From contig NZ_FZNL01000019.1 in NCBI RefSeq assembly GCF_900187965.1, positions 1-64,000 of the forward strand: a stretch of DNA of 64,000 nt, in the 5' to 3' direction. Made by a program: the position numbers and the translations under genes. The stretch's first letter is position 1; the number at the start of each line of letters is the position of its first letter. The notes beneath the pieces are model-generated. The model was not told where the DNA came from, ran no database searches, and saw only the letters and a program-made list of their open reading frames with translations. This stretch comes from Flavobacterium sp. ov086 (GTDB lineage: Bacteria; Bacteroidota; Bacteroidia; Flavobacteriales; Flavobacteriaceae). Of the stretch, positions 35,557-44,119 are shown in pieces.

Positions 35557-36543
35557 ATGAAACATCTTACCATTATAGTTCCCAATGGAGATAATAATCT
35601 TCCGAGTATTACGGGCGCTTACGAAATCTTTTGTAGAGCAAATGCCTACAATAAGGCAAATGGCAAAAAAGAGTTGTTTAATATACAATTGGCCGGAATT
35701 TCTGCAGAAATAGATTTTAATGGCGGATTATTTACCGTCAGGCCACATCTCAATATATCGGAAATTTCTAAAACGGACCTTATCATTATACCTTCATTAA
35801 ATCATAATTATAATGTAGCATTAAAAGATAATGAGCAATTGTTGCCATGGTTAGAAAAGCAATATCATAACGGTGCCGAAATTGCAACCATTTGTACAGG
35901 CGCATTTGTACTCGCCGCTTCTGGATTACTGGACGGAAAAAGCTGCTCTACACATTGGTCTGTTACCGAAAATTTCAAATTAATGTTCCCGAAAGTGAAT
36001 TTACAGATCGATGAATTGATTACCGATGAAAAAGGAATTTATACCAATGGCGGAGCTTATTCATTTTTGAATCTGATGATTTATCTAATTGAGAAATACT
36101 TCGATAGAAATACCGCTATTTATTGTTCGAAAGTTTTTCAGATCGAAATGAACAGAAATACGCAGTCTCAATTTGCCATTTTTACAGGTCAAAAAAAGCA
36201 TGATGACGAAATGGTACAACTAGCACAATTGTACATCGAAAAGAATTTAGAAGAAAAAATATCCATTGGAGAATTATCCTCAAAATTTAATGTGGGAAGA
36301 AGAAATTTTGATCGAAGATTTATAAAAGCTACCGGAAATACTCCAATTGAATATTCTCAAAGAGTAAAAATAGAAGCCGCAAAAAAAGCATTTGAAACTA
36401 ACCGGAAAACAATTAATGAAGTTATGTACGAAGTTGGTTATTCTGATGTAAAAGCATTTCGGGAAGTGTTTCGAAAAATCACAGGCATGTCTCCATTAGA
36501 ATATAAAAGAAAATACCATAAAGATGTGCTTCTGAGTGCTTAG
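35557..36543 (+). CDS. GlxA-type AraC regulator with DJ-1/PfpI domain
   Basis: A 328-residue regulator with an N-terminal DJ-1/PfpI-like sensor domain (LTIIVPNGDNNLPSITGAYE; IATICTGAFVLAASGLLDGK with the elbow Cys; STHWSVTENF). The C-terminal AraC/XylS DNA-binding domain shows ISIGELSSKFNVGRRNFDRR, TPIEYSQRVKIEAAK and VGYSDVKAFREVFRKITG. The genes across the divergent promoter region (EthD, DinB, SRPBCC) are the natural candidates for its control. The sensor domain of this family is not enzymatic. Confidence 0.92.
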   Translation: MKHLTIIVPNGDNNLPSITGAYEIFCRANAYNKANGKKELFNIQLAGISAEIDFNGGLFTVRPHLNISEISKTDLIIIPSLNHNYNVALKDNEQLLPWLEKQYHNGAEIATICTGAFVLAASGLLDGKSCSTHWSVTENFKLMFPKVNLQIDELITDEKGIYTNGGAYSFLNLMIYLIEKYFDRNTAIYCSKVFQIEMNRNTQSQFAIFTGQKKHDDEMVQLAQLYIEKNLEEKISIGELSSKFNVGRRNFDRRFIKATGNTPIEYSQRVKIEAAKKAFETNRKTINEVMYEVGYSDVKAFREVFRKITGMSPLEYKRKYHKDVLLSA

Positions 36544-36575
36544 TTTCTTTGATCCCAATTTTAAGATTTTATATC

Positions 36576-36616
36576 AAAAAAAGACTGTTCAGTAATCAAC
36601 CAAACAGTCTTTTTTT
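36576..36616. terminator. bidirectional terminator
   Basis: A 14-bp stem (aaaaaaagactgtt/aacagtcttttttt) with a 13-nt loop lies between convergent genes and has A and T tracts on the two sides, so it can stop both. Confidence 0.85.
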
Positions 36617-36634
36617 ATTTTGCAGTATTACTGT

Positions 36635-36940
36635 TTATGCCATAAACAATGCGTACTTGTTGTAGTTGTACAAAACCTGATCGTACGGTACCAAAAGCGG
36701 TGAAACTTTCTCTGAAGAAGCATCAAATTTGATTCCATTATGTTTTCTAAACAAGTAAATCTCTTTTAAACAATTTGACAAACTCTGATGAATTGATGTT
36801 GTAAAAGTTGGCAATTGCTTGTCTCCTACCAATAAATCAATTTGATAATTAGAACTGCTTTTCGACAAATTGTTTCCGATTATTCTTATTGTAAAGTTTG
36901 TTTTTTTTCCGTGTTGTTCACCTTGATACTGTATTACCAT
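36635..36940 (-). CDS. small hypothetical protein
   Basis: A 101-residue soluble protein without signal or membrane segment. It has a beta-rich first half (VIQYQGEQHGKKTNFTIRII) and a later helical segment SNCLKEIYLFRKHNGI. No family was recognised. It is transcribed alone, converging on the GlxA-type regulator and sharing its terminator. Confidence 0.6.
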   Translation of the reverse strand: MVIQYQGEQHGKKTNFTIRIIGNNLSKSSSNYQIDLLVGDKQLPTFTTSIHQSLSNCLKEIYLFRKHNGIKFDASSEKVSPLLVPYDQVLYNYNKYALFMA

Positions 36941-37126
36941 AATCTTATTATTAAAAAGGTTAAATTATTATTTTTTGAACTTCAACACATTTATAAATTG
37001 AATTCAATATTAAAGTTATGAAAAAAAAGTAAGTCCTTATAAAAACTTACCTTAAATTATTAATTCGATACAAAGTTAGAACAAATTCTTCTTTCAAAGC
37101 TTCTTTTTTCTTTTTCAAAATCAAAT

Positions 37127-37657
37127 TTAATCCCATCTTCCAACCAAAACTTTATTGTAAATATCTGCCGCAAACAAAGGCGTTTCTTCGGCATTATGTT
37201 CTTCTACATTTTTAAGCATCTGACTTTTTACGAGAGTCAAATCTGTAATATTCATCGATTTTAATAAAGCTAAAAATTCATCAGTTGAAGAGATTACTAC
37301 CCTATTTTCTAACTCACAAGTATCGGCTGTTAAAACATTGATTTTAAGCTCCCAAATAATTCCTAATTTAGTGCTTCCCAAACCAGAAAAAGAGTCTGAA
37401 ACTGAGTTTACTCTGCAATGCGCTTTATTTCCAATTTCCTCAATATAATGTTGAACTAACAGATTATCGGCTACTTTTTCAACATTTATAGACATCTTTT
37501 TTCCTTCTATTGATGTCGAGATTCCACCCGCTATATGACCAACCGAGCACGATTGATATTCCTGATCTTTTAATGTAAAAAGCCAATCTGTGATATCTAT
37601 TTTTTTTGCCGCGCAATGAATCATTGCTTTTGCGGTGCATTCAGCAAGAACTTCCAT
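37127..37657 (-). CDS. uncharacterised protein linked to isochorismatase-like hydrolase
   Basis: A 176-residue protein beginning MEVLAECTAKAMIHCAAKKI and containing WLFTLKDQEYQSCSVGHIAGG, VQHYIEEIGNKAHCRVNSVSD and TKLGIIWELKI (fragments listed separately). I recall homologues of the same architecture next to cysteine hydrolases, but know no function. It has several cysteines (residues 7, 15, 37) without a clear metal motif. It starts 2 nt after the hydrolase stop codon, so the two are certainly co-transcribed and probably cooperate. Confidence 0.65.
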   Translation of the reverse strand: MEVLAECTAKAMIHCAAKKIDITDWLFTLKDQEYQSCSVGHIAGGISTSIEGKKMSINVEKVADNLLVQHYIEEIGNKAHCRVNSVSDSFSGLGSTKLGIIWELKINVLTADTCELENRVVISSTDEFLALLKSMNITDLTLVKSQMLKNVEEHNAEETPLFAADIYNKVLVGRWD

Positions 37658-37659
37658 TT

Positions 37660-38277
37660 TTAAGACTCTAGAGTTTTTACAAATTCTTCGGCAGACAAAA
37701 GTGAATGCCCATAATTAGGAAAATTGGTTTCTACAGTGGCTCTAATTTCTTCCTGATTAAAAGCGCCAATTCCATCTTTGATTAATGTTACATGGTAACC
37801 TAGTTCTACACCATATCTCGCTGTCGAATCGACACAAGTATTGGCACGCATTCCGGCAATAATAATATGATCTACATCGTGCATTTTAAGCAGAAAATCC
37901 AAATCAGTATTGGCAAAACTACTTGCTGTCCAGTGGTTCTGAGCAATCAGATCTCCTTCTATAGGCAAAAGCTCCTGATGAAACTCTGCACCCCAGCTTC
38001 CTTTTTCAAAAAGAGTCAAATTTTTACTTCCGTTATGCGAAGGCGAAAAAAATTTCCAATTCAAATAATCTCCTTTTTGAGTGTGCCTGTGCGGTGCGTA
38101 AATAACTTTAATATTGTTTTTTCTGGCTGCTGCCAAAACTTTTTTCATGTTCTGAACGACATTTCCACTTTCGACCGTTTCTTTTACAAAGGGCCAAAGT
38201 TTTCCGTTATCCGAAAGAAAATCATTAAACGGATCAATCAGTATTAGTGCGGTTCTGTTATTTTGATAAGTACTCAT
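37660..38277 (-). CDS. isochorismatase-like cysteine hydrolase
   Basis: A 205-residue member of the isochorismatase-like superfamily. It has the catalytic Asp in LILIDPFNDF (D15) and the nucleophile in RANTCVDSTARYG (C148). The usual catalytic lysine region here reads AQNHWTASSFANTDLD, with Asn114 where Lys is expected, a feature of a distinct subfamily. It could be an amidase or hydrolase of small carbonyl compounds. It is tightly linked (2 nt) to the uncharacterised gene downstream. Confidence 0.85.
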   Translation of the reverse strand: MSTYQNNRTALILIDPFNDFLSDNGKLWPFVKETVESGNVVQNMKKVLAAARKNNIKVIYAPHRHTQKGDYLNWKFFSPSHNGSKNLTLFEKGSWGAEFHQELLPIEGDLIAQNHWTASSFANTDLDFLLKMHDVDHIIIAGMRANTCVDSTARYGVELGYHVTLIKDGIGAFNQEEIRATVETNFPNYGHSLLSAEEFVKTLES

Positions 38278-38426
38278 AGTTTCAATTTTTAATGGTTAAA
38301 ATACATTGATTTTTCATTTCAAAATCCAAACCTAAAAACAAACTACTGACTATCAACACATTAAACAAAAACAACTCTTGATATAACACTAATAAACTGA
38401 TTTTCATCGAAATATCAAGACATAAA

Positions 38427-38450
38427 AAAACCGTAACGAATTACGGTTTT
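38427..38450 (-). terminator. terminator of the LRR gene
   Basis: A 10-bp stem (aaaaccgtaa/ttacggtttt) with a CGAA tetraloop. The A tract on the plus strand gives a U tract in the minus-strand transcript. Confidence 0.8.
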
Positions 38451-38517
38451 TGACAATTAACTAAATATATTTAATCAACTTTTTTCAACGATTATAAAAA
38501 TTCATTCATAAACACGA

Positions 38518-39375
38518 TTAATTTTCGGTAATTACTGTAATATCTTTTTCAGCATTTAGTTCTAACAAAATCAAGTTTCCATTTTGATCGAACATCGTCA
38601 TATTTAAACTATCTAATAGTGCCAGATTTTTTGAAACCTCTCCTACAAATTTATTGTACGAGAGATTCATCTCAGACAAATTGTGCAGCTTTTCAAGTTC
38701 CTTCGGAATCTCACCTTCAAAATCATTATTAAATAAACTAAGATTTTGCAAAGCATTAAAATTCACTATTTCTGAGCTTAAATTCCCTGATAATTTATTA
38801 CTATTTAAAAGTAAAACTTTTAATGTAGGAATATTATAAATTGAATGTGGCAATTGACCTTCAATCTCATTATCAAATAACGCAAGAACTTCTAACTGAT
38901 TTAATTTTCCAATTTCTAAAGGTAATTCTCCTGAAATTTTATTTTTAAAAAGTTCCAGATCTTTTAGCTTTTGTAACTCACAAATCGTTTCAGGTATCGC
39001 TCCTGAAATTTCATTCATTGAAACATCTAAAACTTCAAGCTCTTTAAAATTATTAATTGCTTTGGGCAACTCACCTTGCAGCTTATTTTTGTGCAAATCA
39101 ACATTAGTCAAATTCACTAAATCAAAAAACTCAGCAGGCAATTCTCCTTGCAAATTGTTGTCGGCTAAATTAAGCGCAACTACTCTGCCATTTTCAACCT
39201 TAACTCCGTACCACGTCGACACTGACAATGATAAATCCCATTTAATTTTCCATTGCAATCCGTTTGTTGCGTGGTATAATTTTATCAGGGCTTCTTTTTC
39301 TTTATCGGATACAGTATCTGCAAAAATATTCATCGAAAAAATGAATACCAGCAAAAGAGTTGTTAGGCATTTCAT
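38518..39375 (-). CDS. secreted leucine-rich repeat protein
   Basis: The start is placed at ATG 39375 (MKCLTTLLLVFIFSMNIFA), which gives a proper signal peptide; a Met 15 codons upstream adds unneeded residues. The mature protein has an N-terminal cap (LYHATNGLQWKIKWD) and eight or so plant-type leucine-rich repeats of the form LxxLxxLxLxxNxLxGExP (for example LEVLALFDNEIEGQLP). It probably binds protein or sugar in the periplasm or outside. No C-terminal T9SS sorting domain is visible in this short protein. Confidence 0.88.
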   Translation of the reverse strand: MKCLTTLLLVFIFSMNIFADTVSDKEKEALIKLYHATNGLQWKIKWDLSLSVSTWYGVKVENGRVVALNLADNNLQGELPAEFFDLVNLTNVDLHKNKLQGELPKAINNFKELEVLDVSMNEISGAIPETICELQKLKDLELFKNKISGELPLEIGKLNQLEVLALFDNEIEGQLPHSIYNIPTLKVLLLNSNKLSGNLSSEIVNFNALQNLSLFNNDFEGEIPKELEKLHNLSEMNLSYNKFVGEVSKNLALLDSLNMTMFDQNGNLILLELNAEKDITVITEN

Positions 39376-39519
39376 AACAGATTGGGGTTTTGTTATCTTC
39401 GATAAAATTATGCATTTCATAGCTATAAAGCGTATAATGTCGATAAAGTGTTAATAAGTAATTTTTTAACACGAATTGTTTTACTTAGTATAAAAATCAA
39501 CTATTTTCATTTTTTTTTC

Positions 39520-39527
39520 TACATTTG
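39520..39527 (+). promoter_or_regulatory. TACATTTG -7 box upstream of the DUF1761 gene
   Basis: Exact match to TAnnTTTG 27 nt before the ATG at 39555; no clear -33 element. Confidence 0.4.
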
Positions 39528-39554
39528 AACAACTAATCCTAAAAACCTCATATT

Positions 39555-40043
39555 ATGGAAATTAACCCTATTGCATTGCTTTTGGCAGCTGTTGTAACAC
39601 TTGTTGTTGGTTTTATTTGGTATAACCCAAAAGTGTTCGGAACAATCTGGATGAGAGAAAATAATCTCACTCAGGAAGAACTTCGAACAGGAAATATGCT
39701 TAAAATCTTCGGTTTGACTTATGTTTTTTCTTTAATGATCACTGTAATCCTGATGGCATTAACTATTCATCAAACTGGTGCCATAGGAATGGTAGGCGGA
39801 CCTCCATTATTAGACAAGGCACAACCATCATTTGCAGCTTTTATGGCAGATTACGGAACTGCTTATCGTACTTTTAAACATGGGGCACTTCATGGATTCA
39901 TGTCGGGTTTATTCTTTGCTTTTCCTGTAATTGGAATCAATGGTTTGTTTGAGAGAAAATCATGGAAATACATCTTTATTCATGCCGGATTCTGGATTGT
40001 TTCTCTTACTTTAATGGGAGGAATTATTTGCGGATTTGCTTAA
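39555..40043 (+). CDS. DUF1761 membrane protein
   Basis: A 162-residue protein with four membrane segments. Its opening NPIALLLAAVVTLVVGFIWY followed by NPKVFGTIWM, and the later TFKHGALHGFMSGLFFAFPV and WIVSLTLMGGIICGF, are signatures of DUF1761, a family of unknown function in Bacteroidota. A terminator lies directly downstream, so the gene is monocistronic. Confidence 0.85.
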   Translation: MEINPIALLLAAVVTLVVGFIWYNPKVFGTIWMRENNLTQEELRTGNMLKIFGLTYVFSLMITVILMALTIHQTGAIGMVGGPPLLDKAQPSFAAFMADYGTAYRTFKHGALHGFMSGLFFAFPVIGINGLFERKSWKYIFIHAGFWIVSLTLMGGIICGFA

Positions 40044-40054
40044 ATCATAAAAAC

Positions 40055-40089
40055 AAAACCCGTTTGAGCTCTAAACTTAAACGGGTTTT
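40055..40089 (+). terminator. terminator of the DUF1761 gene
   Basis: An 11-bp stem (aaaacccgttt/aaacgggtttt) with a 13-nt loop, followed by T residues. Confidence 0.85.
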
Positions 40090-40160
40090 TCTTAATAATA
40101 ACTTAAAGAAAGTGAGTTATTATAAATATTATCTAATTTTGAAGAAATTAGCTCACACTT

Positions 40161-41306
40161 TTGACTACAACTTATACTTTCCAAATTTACAACAGCACCC
40201 CCTTACTGCCTTTAGAATGGAATTCGTTGGCTGTAAATAATATTTTTTTGACCAGAGAATATCTCGAAGTACTGGAAAACTCTTGTCCTGTAAATATGAT
40301 TTGCCATTTTATTGGAATTTTTAACGACAATAAACTGGAAGGAATCGCCTTAACACAATTTCTATTTGCAGAAAAATTGGAATCTTTTGGAGAACGTGAT
40401 CAATGTTTAAAAACTTCTGTGCGTAATTTTGCTTTTAAAAATTTTGCCTCTCATGTCTTATTTGTTGGCAACAACATGCTTACTGGACAAAATGCATTTG
40501 CGTTTAATAAAGAAGCCATTCAATCCAAAGTAATAAAAACACTTCATAAAGCAATTAATCAGCTTAAGAAGGACTTAAAAGCAAACGGAAAGAAAGTTCA
40601 TATTACCAGTATAAAAGATTTTACTGCGACAGAAATCGAACCGCTACAAGCCGAATTTAAAAATAACTATACGTTTTCGACTCAACCAAATATGGTTTTC
40701 GAAATCAATAAAAACTGGAAGTCTGAACAAGATTATATTGATGCTTTATCAAAAAAATACAGGGATCAATACAAACGTGCACGAAAAAAGGCAGACGGAA
40801 TCGTGAAACAAAAAATGTCTCTGGCTGACATTAAAAAATATGAAGATATTATTTATGATTTATATTTTCATGTGGCAAAAAATGCCCCTTTCAATACCTT
40901 TTTCTTAGCCCGAAATCATTTCAGCTTTTTTAAAGAAATCATGAAAGATAATTTCTTATTTTACGGCTATTTCATAGAAGATAAACTAATAGGTTTCAAT
41001 ACATTGATTAAAAACGGAAATACAATGGATACTTATTTTTTAGGCTACGACGAAACGATTCAGCGCGAAAAAATGCTGTATTTAAATATGTTATACGACA
41101 TGATTGCTTACTCGATCAATCAAGGTTTTAGAGAAATTGTTTTTGCCAGAACTGCACTTGAAATTAAAAGTTCTGTTGGAGCAAAACCAGTAAAAATGTA
41201 CGGATTAATTACGCACAGCAATACTTTAATCAATCATAACATTGCCAAACTATTCAATTATCTTGAACCTAAAACCGATTGGCAGGAACGAAATCCTTTT
41301 AAATAA
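40161..41306 (+). CDS. GNAT-fold peptidoglycan/recognition-type acyltransferase
   Basis: The frame opens with TTG at 40161 and has no ATG before residue 46, yet conserved-looking sequence (NSLAVNNIFLTREYLEVLE) starts by residue 21, so TTG is probably the true start. The C-terminal half resembles the GNAT/Fem-like domain: LSKKYRDQYKRARKKADG, FYGYFIEDKLIGFNTLI, MDTYFLGYDETIQREKMLY. It is likely an acyl- or aminoacyl-transferase of unknown substrate. Confidence 0.75.
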   Translation: MTTTYTFQIYNSTPLLPLEWNSLAVNNIFLTREYLEVLENSCPVNMICHFIGIFNDNKLEGIALTQFLFAEKLESFGERDQCLKTSVRNFAFKNFASHVLFVGNNMLTGQNAFAFNKEAIQSKVIKTLHKAINQLKKDLKANGKKVHITSIKDFTATEIEPLQAEFKNNYTFSTQPNMVFEINKNWKSEQDYIDALSKKYRDQYKRARKKADGIVKQKMSLADIKKYEDIIYDLYFHVAKNAPFNTFFLARNHFSFFKEIMKDNFLFYGYFIEDKLIGFNTLIKNGNTMDTYFLGYDETIQREKMLYLNMLYDMIAYSINQGFREIVFARTALEIKSSVGAKPVKMYGLITHSNTLINHNIAKLFNYLEPKTDWQERNPFK

Positions 41307-41374
41307 AATCATTTGAAAAAAGCTCATTGATAAGGTAATTACGCTTCTTTCTACAATAAAATTAAATATTTTTT

Positions 41375-41487
41375 GGAGCTAATCCCACACCCGAGCCTGA
41401 AAGTACGAACTGGAGAAGCAATCCGTTTCAATCTTTTATGTCCGCCGCGGCGAACACAAAAGGATTTCCACTTCTATTGAGGCTAGG
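41375..41487 (-). repeat. AGCCC-type dispersed repeat, inverted copy
   Basis: On the minus strand it starts cctagcctcaatagaagtgg, contains the palindrome ttcgccgcggcgg and ends ggattagctcc. Head and tail match the copies at 43957-44108 and 57712-57869. Confidence 0.55.
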
Positions 41488-41622
41488 CAATCTTTTTCAT
41501 AAGAACTTTTTCGTTTAACTTGTTATTTCGATGGACATTTAAAAAATGCTCAACCTAAAGTTACCATAATCATTGTTATCTCTAGGAACGAGGAATGATA
41601 AGATTGCGTTTCGATTGCGAAT

Positions 41623-41707
41623 GGATGGATTAAAATCCATCCCTACAATATATTTTGTTCCTACGGAACTGCTCGAAAAAATTCCAGAGGAATGATTGAT
41701 ATTGTAG
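41623..41707. repeat. cluster of small inverted repeats
   Basis: ggatggat/atccatcc (41623-41642, loop TAAA) and ctacaatat/atattgtag (41643-41651, 41699-41707) are visible. The ttgttcctacggaac hairpin resembles parts of the repeat at 30341-30541. Confidence 0.5.
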
Positions 41708-41850
41708 CGACGTCCCGAGACTTGGGGATTAATCTGTTGAAAAAACGAATAAAAAAATAGTTTTTATCATAAAAATAGGGATGACAAAACAAGCATAATT
41801 ATCTTATGGGCAAATCTTCGTAAAGCTTTCCAGATTTTTGATTCCAAACT

Positions 41851-42720
41851 CTAAGGAATCGCAATTTTCATTTGCTTATGCAGAATATGAATTTCCAGAT
41901 CCGTTTGTGCTCCGCAGTATTCACCATCTATTTGAAAGTTCACAGGATAATCTGTTTTTATTGTGGCTTTGTCTGTTGAAATAATCACAATATCATCAGA
42001 ATCAATTGGCATATTTCCGGTAATAATTTTTCCAATTAATAATAAATCAAGGCTCTTTAGGATAACCAATTCAAACTTCCCGTCGTTCATCGCACCATTT
42101 GGGTTGATGATAACGCCTGTTCCATATTTTTGAGAATTAGCAATTACAATCATTCGTGCGGTATGCTCGACAATTTCATTATTAGCCGAGATTGTTGCTA
42201 CAAAAGGTTCTTCGGATTCTTTTAAGGCCGAATAGGCTTGCAGAGCATAACCCCAAAAACCACGCAAATTGCTTTCTTCGTAATTCTTAACCAGGTTTGC
42301 ATTGACTCCGATATCGCTTAAATGAATGCTTTTTTTGCCGTTGATACAAATCATATCCATTTCGATATAATGGTGCAAAAAGGCGATTTTTAGGTTCTCC
42401 TCAATTGTTGGCGGTAAATTCAAATCGACAGACAATCCATTTGCTGAACCTGCAGGCAAAATACCTATAATTACATCGTATTGCTCCATAGCTTCGGCAA
42501 CCATTTTTATAGTTCCATCGCCGCCGGCCACTACAATACGTTCCGGTAAATACTGATTATAAAGTGCTTGTATTCTTTTTTGATCTTGTTTGCCCGTAGT
42601 TTCATAAACTTCCAGGTCAAAATGATTTGTAGTCGCAAACTCTTCCACAGCCTCAATCAAATCTGATTTATCCAGATCTCCTGAAATAGGGTTTACAACA
42701 AATAGGATATTCTTTTTCAA
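41851..42720 (-). CDS. diacylglycerol kinase-family lipid kinase
   Basis: A YegS/DgkB-type lipid kinase of 290 residues if translation starts at the TTG at 42720 (MKKNILFVVNPISGDLDKSD). An upstream ATG at 42792 would overlap the divergent gene by 10 nt and add 24 unrelated residues. Motifs: VVNPISG, VVAGGDGTIKMVAEAM (nucleotide-binding GGDGT), GILPAGSANGLSVDL, and a C-terminal beta domain with NGAMNDGKFELVIL. It phosphorylates diacylglycerol or a related lipid at the inner membrane. Confidence 0.88.
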   Translation of the reverse strand: MKKNILFVVNPISGDLDKSDLIEAVEEFATTNHFDLEVYETTGKQDQKRIQALYNQYLPERIVVAGGDGTIKMVAEAMEQYDVIIGILPAGSANGLSVDLNLPPTIEENLKIAFLHHYIEMDMICINGKKSIHLSDIGVNANLVKNYEESNLRGFWGYALQAYSALKESEEPFVATISANNEIVEHTARMIVIANSQKYGTGVIINPNGAMNDGKFELVILKSLDLLLIGKIITGNMPIDSDDIVIISTDKATIKTDYPVNFQIDGEYCGAQTDLEIHILHKQMKIAIP

Positions 42721-42782
42721 ATTTTTATTTTTAAAATCAATTAAAATAATTAATTTACAGCATTCATAAATATACGTAATTA

Positions 42783-43742
42783 ATGAAACCAATCTTACAA
42801 TTATATCGAGGTTATGCCAACGAGGAGGAACTAATTGTGATGGGGCATGTTTTTAGAAGAACGTATGATTATGATTTTCAGAAGAAAAACTTCAAAAACG
42901 CCACTTCGATCATTAATCAATTTAGGATAAAAACGCTTAAAAATTTTGATGTTTATCTAAAATGTGACAATCAGGAGATCCATACTAAAACACTGGACGA
43001 CGGATATTTTAAATTTTGTATACCGCTAGAAAAGGAAACTCATTTTGGGTGGATCGAATATGAGGTTAGCATTAAACTTGAAGGGGAAATCATAACCGAA
43101 AAAGGCAGTTATATAAGGCCTCACAAAGGAAAACTCGGAATTATATCTGATATTGATGATACTTTTTTGATTTCACATACTCAGAACTTCTTTAGAAAAA
43201 TATACATTCTATTGTTTAAAAATGTAAATGACCGTAAGGTTTTTAAAGATGTTGTTCCACACTATCAGGCTTTGAGTTCGGCAGGACGGCATAATAAAGA
43301 AGAGGAAAATGCTTTTTTTTATATTTCGAGCAGTGAATGGAATTTATATCGCTTTATCGTAAAATTCACCAAAATACATCATTTACCCAGAGCCGTAATT
43401 TTATTGAAAGATATTAAAAGAGGCATCACCGATTTCTTCATGAGCGGACATGGAAACCACGATCATAAATTTGACAAAATTAAACACGTTTTAGAGTTTT
43501 ACCCCAATCTTAAATATGTTTTATTGGGAGATGATTCGCAACATGATCCAATTTTATACGAACGTATCTGCAAAATTTTTCCGGTTACTGTAAAAGCTGT
43601 TTATATCCGACAAACTGGTAAAAATCAAAAAGAAGCAACCAAAACTATTTTGAAAAACTTAGAGAATTTAGAAGTTTCTGTTTGCTATTATAGAGACAGC
43701 AGCGAAGCTATTATGCACTCTAAATCTATTGGAATTATTTAG
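42783..43742 (+). CDS. App1-like phosphatidate phosphatase (DUF2183)
   Basis: A 319-residue protein with a beta-rich N-terminal part and a C-terminal HAD-like App1 domain. The catalytic motif is ISDIDDTFL (D123, D125), followed by FFYISSSEWNLYRFI, HLPRAVILLKDIKRG, HDHKFDKIKHVLEFYPNLKY and LLGDDSQHDPILYE. Yeast App1 removes phosphate from phosphatidate. It is divergent from the lipid kinase next door, whose chemistry it would reverse. Confidence 0.85.
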   Translation: MKPILQLYRGYANEEELIVMGHVFRRTYDYDFQKKNFKNATSIINQFRIKTLKNFDVYLKCDNQEIHTKTLDDGYFKFCIPLEKETHFGWIEYEVSIKLEGEIITEKGSYIRPHKGKLGIISDIDDTFLISHTQNFFRKIYILLFKNVNDRKVFKDVVPHYQALSSAGRHNKEEENAFFYISSSEWNLYRFIVKFTKIHHLPRAVILLKDIKRGITDFFMSGHGNHDHKFDKIKHVLEFYPNLKYVLLGDDSQHDPILYERICKIFPVTVKAVYIRQTGKNQKEATKTILKNLENLEVSVCYYRDSSEAIMHSKSIGII

Positions 43743-43800
43743 TAGTTTTTGTGATTTGTAAAATGTGAGAAGTAAACTGACTTAGTAAATTACCGCATTT

Positions 43801-43906
43801 TTGTCATCTCGACCGAAGGGAGAGATCACACATGAAACTCAACAAAGATTGGCGATTTTCTATGCGGCATTTCTAGTGTGATCTCTCCCTTCGGTCGAGA
43901 TGACAA
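43801..43906. repeat. perfect 31-bp inverted repeat
   Basis: Arms 43801-43831 and 43876-43906 are exact reverse complements, starting ttgtcatctcgaccgaaggg. The loop is 44 nt. Similar tcgaccgaaggga elements are frequent between genes in Flavobacterium. Confidence 0.9.
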
Positions 43907-43956
43907 ACTTTACGAAAACTTGAAAGCTGAAACAAAAAAACCTGAAACCTTTTTTT

Positions 43957-44108
43957 AGCCCAGATTGCAGAGGAAAGCCCGGAGCAAAAAAAAATGCATT
44001 TCTTGCTGAAAAAAAGCGACTGAAAGAAGCTCTTTTTGCAACATTAGAAATGCATTTTTTTTGTGTCCCGATAGCTATCGGGATGTAACGGAAAGCTGGA
44101 TTAGCTCC
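43957..44108 (+). repeat. AGCCC-type dispersed repeat, copy 1
   Basis: It begins agcccagattgcagagg and ends gaaagctggattagctcc. It contains cccgatagctatcggg and an internal 17-bp inverted repeat (43987-44003 with 44046-44062). It ends 12 nt from the ABC-F stop codon and might also work as its terminator. Confidence 0.7.
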
Positions 44109-44119
44109 CGAAAATTATA

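Larger units (their letters stand above)
41307..41850. other. intergenic region filled with repeat remnants
   Basis: About 540 nt between convergent genes. It contains a reversed copy of the AGCCC-type repeat (41375-41487) and a set of small hairpins (41623-41707). No coding sequence was found. Confidence 0.6.
43743..44119. other. intergenic region with two repeat elements
   Basis: About 380 nt between convergent genes, almost entirely made of the 31-bp inverted repeat (43801-43906) and one copy of the AGCCC-type repeat (43957-44108). Confidence 0.7.

Noticed and set aside
37867..38247. 126-codon plus-strand frame
   Set aside because: It is antisense to the isochorismatase-like gene, which has clear catalytic motifs.
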